From Cyanoderma ruficeps (taxonomy: Eukaryota > Chordata > Aves > Passeriformes > Timaliidae), in assembly GCA_008694505.1 (NCBI GenBank), contig VZDJ01007747.1:39569202-39633201 (forward strand): a stretch of DNA of 64,000 nt, given 5' to 3'. Made by a program: the position numbers and the translations under genes. Shown here piece by piece: positions 57,363 through 64,000 of the stretch (positions are counted from its first letter, which is position 1; every line of letters starts with the position of its first letter). The notes under the pieces are model-generated. The model made no database searches, had not been told where the DNA came from, and worked only from the letters and a program-made list of their open reading frames with translations.

Positions 57363-60300
57363 GTGACTCACAAACCATTAAAAAAAGTATTGCAACCATT
57401 GATAATAGACACAATATGCCAGCAAATAAGCACCCCAAAACACAGAACACAGAGAAAATAAGTTATTTTGCTCATGAGCGAGATGACACAGGCAAGGGGT
57501 AGTTGAGGCTTTGTGTGTGATGATTATGGAAGTGCTGCACTGATGATGTCCTCTGAGAGAGCTGTTTTCTTTAACAGCATTTTCAGAGCAGCTCATGGAC
57601 CACCTGTCAAAGCAGCATCTCCATTATATTTCTGGTACTTGCAGACTTTGCCAGCTCTGCCTCCAGAAGGTTTTCTTCTGTAGCAGACAGACCTTAAGCA
57701 GACAACTCAGGGTCAGAGCAAAAAAGCCAGTTGCTGTCCTTGATCTTGAATTTCATTCCTATTTTCAATGCAAGCTACACACATGCTGCAGACAAGTTCC
57801 CTTTCCTACCCTTTTTTCAGGAGACAGAGCAAAATTTATTTTTCTTCCCTCTCAGACCCCATTCCCTCCTTTGCTCTTGCTTCAGCTACTCATGGTTTTC
57901 TTTAATGGCTTCACTTTTTTGTAAACTGAGGTGCTAAGCTGTTTTGGAGCCTGTAATCTTTTGTAGGCTAGGTGAGCAGAAGATCTGCTCTGCTCCATGA
58001 CATAAATATTTGTGGGCTGTTTTGGGTTTTTTTTTCCCCCAAGAATATGTTCTGTGTGGGTTTCTTTCCCAAACAATGAACCAAACTATTTCCAGAAGTG
58101 GTGGTGACAGCCTGGTCATCCTGTCAGTCCACTGGCTGGGAGAGCACATCCTCTCCCCTCTGCAAGGGCAAGAACTTATTTCATGTCTCAAGGCAGTGCC
58201 CCTCTTGCTTGCCTGGCATCTTCAGATCTGACCTATGTGACCACAGGCAGCCAAACCCCAACCTGCAGCAGATGTTTGATAAAGAAGTCCTACTCTCTCA
58301 TGCTTCCCTGTGTCTCTGGTGAATTTGTGCTCTGTGGTCCCACAGAGGTGTTTGCTGTCTGAGCAAAGGTTGATGCAGCCTCACCTCTGCCAGAAGGGTG
58401 GGCAGAATGCTCAGAGTGGGCACCTGAATGCTCAAATCAGCTTTGTTTGCAAAAAGTTCTTCAAAGAGGGCTATTCCCCACATGGCTGGTATCAATTGGT
58501 GCCTTTAAACCTACAAAAGCTTTTTGCTGGTCTGGGCAGCATCTGCTTTAAAATTGAGCCAATTACCAAGTTCTCCCTGGCATGGAGGTGAGCTCCAGCT
58601 TGCTAGCTGGCTGAGAGTAGATGTATGCAATGGTTGTGCCCTACTTTTTGAATGCAGCTTTTATGTGAGCAAATAAGGAATTTTATTTGCTGTGTTTAGT
58701 CAGTGCTCCATCTATTTGTGATCTAGACTCTCACTCAGAAAGAATCCCATCAAGGCATCCAACTCCCTGGAATGGGACATAGGCAGGGTCTGCTTAACTG
58801 TTCATATAGAAAAACCCAGCATGCACAAGTGCACATTCAGGGCTTGCCTTCCAAGTGCTCAGCACCCACAGCTTAGACTAACATTTCAGAGGAGATCTGC
58901 CCCTTTTAATGCACCCGTTCAAGCAAAGTTTTCAGCAGAGATCAGTCTCAGAACAGTTTGCTGGCTCTCTGGCTGGTTGTTTTGCTGCTCAGATAAGAAC
59001 TGGGCAGATCTGAAGATCTGATCTTCAACAACATTGAAAAATACCACGTTTTGGGGGTTGCACATTGTAGGCATCGCAGTTGTCTTGTGCTTGCCAGACT
59101 GTAAGTAATCATGCCAGCAGCTAGCAGGCTGTCAGTTACTAGTGTAAGCTGCAAATCCATCAAGAATTATTTATATTTCACAAGGGGACGGATAAAGAGA
59201 AGATTCATTTCATATCCCTTTAAAAAATGTGTCTGCGAGCGTATGGCAGAGGGTCAAGATAATTTTAGAGACAGATTTCTCAACAGGATCCTTTCTGAAG
59301 GTAGTCCTGTTGGAATTGACAGCCCTTTGCCTTGGCATGGCTCCTGCTCTTGTGTCTGGGGCTGCAGAGGATGGGTCTTTCCCCAGGCTGAACCTGGCAT
59401 TGAGTGCTCCCTGCTCTATTTCTGCTGCAAAAACTTACATCCCAGCACCAGGGTCATTGCTAAAGGCTTATCTTCATCCCTCTGACATTTATGTGGCTCT
59501 GGTGTGCTTCTGGAAAACATGATTCCTGTCCCAGAGCCCAAAGCCTAAGCTGGGGTTACAGGTTTCATAAATATTAATCCAAACAGGGAACTCCAGGGTT
59601 AGATCATATCCTTATGCAGCATTGCTTTCACTGGGCCTGATACCTGGGTATTAATCTGTGTCATCAATTCAGACCCAAACTCACTCCAAGGCATTGTCAA
59701 GAAGAGGGGAAGGGTTCTGCAGGGTGTCTGGTGGTCACAATCTCTGCTGACTCCCTCTCATTAGGTAGCTGTGGATGTGCACAGGCTGGGTCCAGACAAA
59801 CCCCTCAATAACACAGTGGGTGAGTATTTCAAACACCAAGGAGTCAAAATAGTGATTTTTGTCATTCAGTGGCCAGAATCACTGGCAAGGATTCAGATGA
59901 CTCATCCATCAGTTGTTTGCTTCTGAGTGGAGAGCTTAAAAAGTGAAAAGAAATACAATATGCCAGGACCAAACTTCCAAATCTGTAGGTGATGATGTTT
60001 GCACATTTCCTTCACCTCACCAGGGCCAGGGGTAAAAGGTAATTTGGAAAAAAACATGCAAATCTCATGAGAAATGATAGAGCAGACTGCAAGACTTCTA
60101 GGACCTGCTGTAGAGTGATGAATGAGATTTTTGGTTAGAGGTGCTGTTATCATGCTGTCGCACTGAAAAAGCTGAATCCATGGAGCTGGAAGGGCTGCTG
60201 GGAAAGAGATTTTGTACTGATTTCCCCTTCCATTAGGGATCTAGTTTTCAGTAGAGGAAAGGGAGGAGGGGAAAAAAATCAACACACCCCATAAACAAAG

Positions 60301-60790
60301 CTTTTTACCTCAACCCTGATTGCTGCAGCTGCAACCAACAATGTTTTACCCCAAACTGCTGTCAGGATGCCCCCTGGGAGTTGTGGGTCAAGTGTTTCAG
60401 ACCCCCCTTTCTTCACCTTGGTCCAGGCTGCCACTCCTCCTGCACACTTCAGCATCCAACCCTCGCCCTGTCCAGAGCATCCTATTCCTGACAAAGTTTC
60501 ATATCCTTTTTCCTGAGCCCCTGCCCCAGCTCTGCTTTACACTCTGGTTGCTCTGCCCCAGGCTTGCAGTGCACAACACAAAACAGAGCAATAACTGGGA
60601 GAGGGAGCTGGCAGGCAAAATCAGGTCAATAATGAAGGCTGGAGCAACCCCCACTTGCTCGAGTGGGTTGTGCTAACACAAACACCAACTGCCTGCCCTC
60701 GGGGCTCCCCTGTCTAAGGGCAGGCTCATGGGACTCCAAGGCTCCTTTGATCCCAATTTCTCAGCAGCTGTGCAAGTCATGGCCTTTACA
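57363..60790. other. unique non-coding sequence
   Basis: No gene is recognised. Frames up to 124 codons (59111-59485) overlap each other in different registers. A donor-like GGGAT|GTAAGT on the minus strand at about 59437 has only a mediocre upstream acceptor (CATGTTTTCCAG). No CR1 or MIR block was recognised in this 3.4 kb. Confidence 0.45.
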
Positions 60791-61150
60791 GTGGCTTGCT
60801 GCTGACTCACGGTGAATCACGGCTCACTGGTACTATAAAGGCGCCTTGGAGGGCAGAAATTATGTTTGTGCTCACTTTAAGACCCTGTTATGCCCCGGGA
60901 GCAGTGTGAAAGAGGCTTTTGCACAACACAGACTAGGGCTCATTCGCATCCCACTGTAATATAAATCAGCATTATTTGAACATAGTCATTATTTGGAAGA
61001 AATTACAATAAATTAAGGTACCAAATTTGTAATTAAGGGCCGGCAAGCTACTTAATTAATCTTATATCTAATTAGCCAACAATAAATTACCCAAGCAGGG
61101 CTATAAATCTATTCAGTGAGCTACAAGAACCGCATGCATAAAGACCTGTC
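60791..61150. promoter_or_regulatory. strongest candidate regulatory element of the window
   Basis: The left part holds GCTGCTGACTCACGG (AP-1/MAF-like), GTGAATCACGG, and a TATA-like ACTATAAAGGCGCC at about 60832-60845. The right part (about 60955-61120) is a dense series of homeodomain cores: AATAAATTAAGGTACC, TTGTAATTAAGGGCCGG, ACTTAATTAATC and CTAATTAGCC, followed by CCGCATGCATAAAG. CpG words are kept despite the AT-rich setting. There is no coding frame and no repeat. Motif density and preserved complexity are what I expect of a deeply conserved enhancer, but without an alignment this stays inference. Confidence 0.42.
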
Positions 61151-61429
61151 CTGTACCGTTGGGAGCTTTTGAGGCTGTTCAGCTGCCCTTTGTCTCCCTG
61201 GCTGCCCCAATGCCCCACCTCCAGGGCTTCTGTCGGGTTGAAAGCTCCTTTGGGCAGAGATCATGTCTTTGAAGTGGCTTGGATCACCCTAGCTTAGACT
61301 TTGGGGACTTCATGAAAATAATCAATTTTACTGAAATTTAATGCAGGTTGAATTGTGTTTAGCCCCATTGTGAGTCTCAGCAAGCAGCTTTAAAGACCTC
61401 TTTTTAATGTGGTGGTTAGTAATGTTGTT

Positions 61430-61587
61430 GTCCAGAGAGGCTGTGGACTCCCCATCCATGGAGGTGTTCAAGGTCAGGCTGGATGAGACTCTGAGTAACC
61501 TGGTCCAATGGAAGGTTGGCAACAGGGATTGGAACGAGATGATCTTGAAGATCCTTCCCAACCCAAACCATTTTGTGACTCTAATGT
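61430..61587 (+). mobile_element. CR1 LINE, 3' end
   Basis: The frame reads REAVDSPSMEVFKVRLDETL, a close match to the avian CR1 ORF2 C-terminus, followed by CTGAGTAACCTGGTCCAATG, GGAACGAGATGATCTTGAAG and CCTTCCCAACCCAAACCATT. The octamer tail is decayed (TTTTGTGACTCTAATG). It is 5'-truncated to about 150 bp. Confidence 0.93.
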
Positions 61588-62648
61588 CATGTGCTAAAAG
61601 AGATGTGCAAGTGGCAAGAAAAATAAGCTACTAGTATATAGGCAGGTTGTACTCAGAAAATCATTGCAGAGGTGTTTTTTAATATGTGATGCCTTTTTCA
61701 TTTTAATTACAGGCTCCACAGAAGGCTACATAATGTGAATTGCAAGTTCTGAAAAGTTTGTGTGTTTTTCTTTTAGGCAAGCTATGCAAGGCTACTCTTA
61801 ACAGGCAGGCAAGACCAGGCAATGCAGCTAAACATCACAGAGGTACAGTTTTTTCAAGTACCTCCTAAAGCCTATTTTCACAGGATCTGCCAGTACAAAC
61901 AGGGATTTGTGACTACAGTTGAGTTAAGGAGCATAAAAAGTACATGGTGTCTCTACAAGAATTACAGAGTCTTAGCTGTGGTTGGCTTAGGGGATGGCTT
62001 TATTCAAAATGCTGTACCACAGCCAAGCCATGTCCTGAGGCTCTATGTTAAAACACACACAGCAAACAATGAGAGGAGATAAAGCCTGTCCCAAGAGCTG
62101 CATGCGTGACCACAAATGTGTTTTATGGCAGCCCGGGGATGGGGTTTCATTAATCTGCTAAACGCTGCAGGGTACGTGTGGCCCTAGAAGAAGGTCACAC
62201 ATCCACTTGGGTGAAGTCTTGGCTCTGAGGAAATCACTGGGAGATTTGCCATTGGCTTCCACATAGCCCATCTTGTCCATTGCTGCATCCCTCTTCTATG
62301 ACTGTGGGACGATGACTCAGCTGATGTAAAAGCAACCCCACATTTGCTGGGCTTCAGGGATTTGATTCCAGTTGGGAACAGGGTCTGCTGGACACCATCT
62401 TCCTTGTCAAAAACACATATGTGCACCAGCAGAAATCGAGGGTATAGGACTTAAAGCCTCCTCAAATAAGATTTGTAGAAACCAATAAACAATGTGGTTT
62501 ATTAGGCAACTTTAGAAAAACAAAGACCAAGGGAGATTGCCTTTATCTGGCCACCCTCTGACCATCCAAGAGAAGACTTAGTAACTAAATCACCTGTCCC
62601 ATCTCTTAGGTGCTGTTAATGGATGCATCTCCGCTAACTTCAGTTGTC
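61588..62648. other. unique sequence between two opposed CR1 ends
   Basis: No gene is recognised. An 86-codon frame at 61822-62082 and an 80-codon minus frame at 62184-62426 have no domains. Confidence 0.5.
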
Positions 62649-62745
62649 ACAGAATCATAAAATCATTTAGGCTGGAAGAGACCTTTAAGATCATCAAGTC
62701 CAATCCCTAAGTCTCTGGCAAAGAACTGGGGCCCTTACATCAAAT
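62649..62745 (-). mobile_element. CR1 LINE 3' end, reverse orientation
   Basis: On the plus strand CAGAATCATAAAATCATTTA (octamer tail remnant), GGCTGGAAGAGACCTTTAAG, ATCATCAAGTCCAATCCCTA then a diverged end. This is the reverse complement of the CR1 3' terminus. Sequence beyond about 62705 departs from consensus, suggesting deletion or severe truncation. Confidence 0.9.
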
Positions 62746-64000
62746 GCGCAGGAGGACATTATTCATCTCACAATTTGCAAAGGTGTTCATGACTATTTAT
62801 TTACAGAGCTTCCCAATAATGGAAGTCGTGCAGAAACAGAGCTTTGCCAAAGCCCAGCAAATCCCTGCACCCAAGAAAGTTTGCACAAGAGTAGTATAAT
62901 ACAGAGCAAACAAGGCATGGCATGAGGCCACAGAACTGAATGATTCCAAAAGAGGTATCTTTGTGGGGAGACGTGGAATAAGATTATTTAAAAGGAGATA
63001 TAAAACTAGAGCGGAATAAGGAAGAAGAGCCAAAATTCTGTGTTGATTCAGTCCCACTATTTCAAGCAGACATTTCGACATGATGTCGTTTGAAGGTGAT
63101 GAAATTAAAAATAGCTGAGGTTCTTCATCTTTCTCGGAAGGTATTTTCTGCTGTTAGTCTTCAGCCTGCTTGTAAGCAAAGCCTGGGTCTTGCACAATGA
63201 CTCAATTTCAGGGCAGACCTTCGAGAACAACATGAAACATCATGAAACGAGCCAGGGCATGAGAATATGGAGTATTTGCATGTGGCCCAGAGAAGAGTTA
63301 GTCACAGCAGAGAGGTCAGGAAGAAACTGCAGAAGGAAGACAAGAAAGAGCAAAAAGCCACAGACCTTCCAAACAAAGGAAAACTTAAAAAAAAAAAAAT
63401 CTTAGGCAGAAGGAAGGGTGGTGGAACACAGCAGAAATCTGTATTCCCACTGTCCTCTTCTTGCACCTTTTATGATACCTGTTCTTAGCAATAGGAGTGA
63501 TCAGAAAGGTTCTGCTGTATTCTCAGGAGTAAATTAAAAGAAAAGTATTTTTTGACAATGCATTTTGTAAGCAGCTGTCCTCACCTATTTAATTAAAATT
63601 CAATTTCACCAACAATCAGCAAAGAAAAAATGAAAACCAAAGTTTCACACTCTGGCATCTAACTTATAAAGTCTCCCTGAGGTCATCAACTCTTCAGAGA
63701 TTGTGAGCGTATCCTTTTCCCAAAATAACCATATCACATCCTTACCCATTCTTAAAATTGTGTTTGAATGAGCCATTTTGGAAATTCTTGAGATGCTTGG
63801 TTGTGCTTTGTTTACTCTCAAATTGGAATTAAAACCAGTGCAATGCAAGTAGAATTCTAGCTGAGACAAAAACACAGGGACTACACTGCCCCATTCATGG
63901 TTTTCAACCCAGTTTGGCAGATTCAAGGCATTCAGACAGAACTCTGGAAAAAAATCTAAGACAAAACTAAAGCTGCAATGAATTCAGTATTGAAATTCTT
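62746..64000. other. unique non-coding sequence
   Basis: No gene is recognised. An A-run of 13 lies at about 63387-63399. A CpG-containing palindrome CGACATGATGTCG is at 63077-63089. A hydrophobic 94-codon minus frame (62797-63081) has no signature of a known membrane protein. Confidence 0.5.

Noticed and set aside
1..64000. CRISPR arrays, operons, insertion sequences or phage genes
   Set aside because: No regularly spaced repeats, no ribosome-binding-site/ORF arrays and no long tightly packed frames; the repeats present are vertebrate retroposons.

Overview
The window is vertebrate nuclear DNA, most likely from a passerine bird. The evidence is: (1) several 3'-terminal fragments of the CR1 LINE families that dominate bird genomes, one still ending in the ATTCTGTG-type octamer tail; (2) a minus-strand SINE at about 53.43-53.56 kb with a tRNA-Ile-like head fused to a CR1-like tail, the architecture of the passerine TguSINE1 family; (3) older amniote repeats, namely an L3/PSLINE-like CR1 remnant and MIR-like SINEs; (4) low CpG, no CpG island, moderate GC, stops in every frame every few tens of codons and many short microsatellites. 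There is one ambiguous base, at 6470. All family assignments are made from memory of consensus sequences, without a database search.

No complete protein-coding gene, rRNA, functional tRNA, CRISPR array or bacterial-style operon is visible. The open frames (up to about 190 codons) look like chance frames or pieces of CR1 ORF2. The window therefore reads as an intron or an intergenic stretch.

Layout. 0-9 kb: mostly unique sequence, an old L3-like CR1 tip at 1.5 kb, a minus-strand candidate exon at 3.7-3.9 kb, and two blocks that look like conserved non-coding elements (6.49-6.76 and 8.73-8.94 kb). 9.3-9.7 kb: the best-preserved CR1. 10-25 kb: unique sequence with a plus-strand candidate exon (10.6 kb), a MIR (13.4 kb), a 41-bp tandem duplication whose two units each hold a small hairpin (17.1 kb), a minus-strand candidate exon (20.3 kb) and T-rich low complexity (22 kb). 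25.0-27.1 kb: two CR1 remnants of different age. 28.4-29.7 kb: the most unusual stretch, a 61-bp near-perfect inverted repeat (57/61) with a 793-bp spacer, lying among several strong plus-strand splice signals and spanning a MIR. 31.7-41.4 kb: CR1 and MIR scraps. 45.7-52.2 kb: AT-rich blocks with homeodomain-, forkhead- and POU-like motifs, plus a CR1 at 50.5 kb. 53.3-54.7 kb: the SINE and a reverse CR1. 57.3 kb: a 96-bp candidate exon. 60.8-61.15 kb: the strongest regulatory-looking block. 61.4-62.7 kb: two more CR1 ends in opposite orientations.

No genes can be shown to work together here. If the regulatory-looking blocks are real, the window may be a gene-poor neighbourhood of a developmental gene, but that is inference. 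I found no convincing undescribed system; the inverted-repeat locus at 28.7-29.6 kb is the observation I would follow first.
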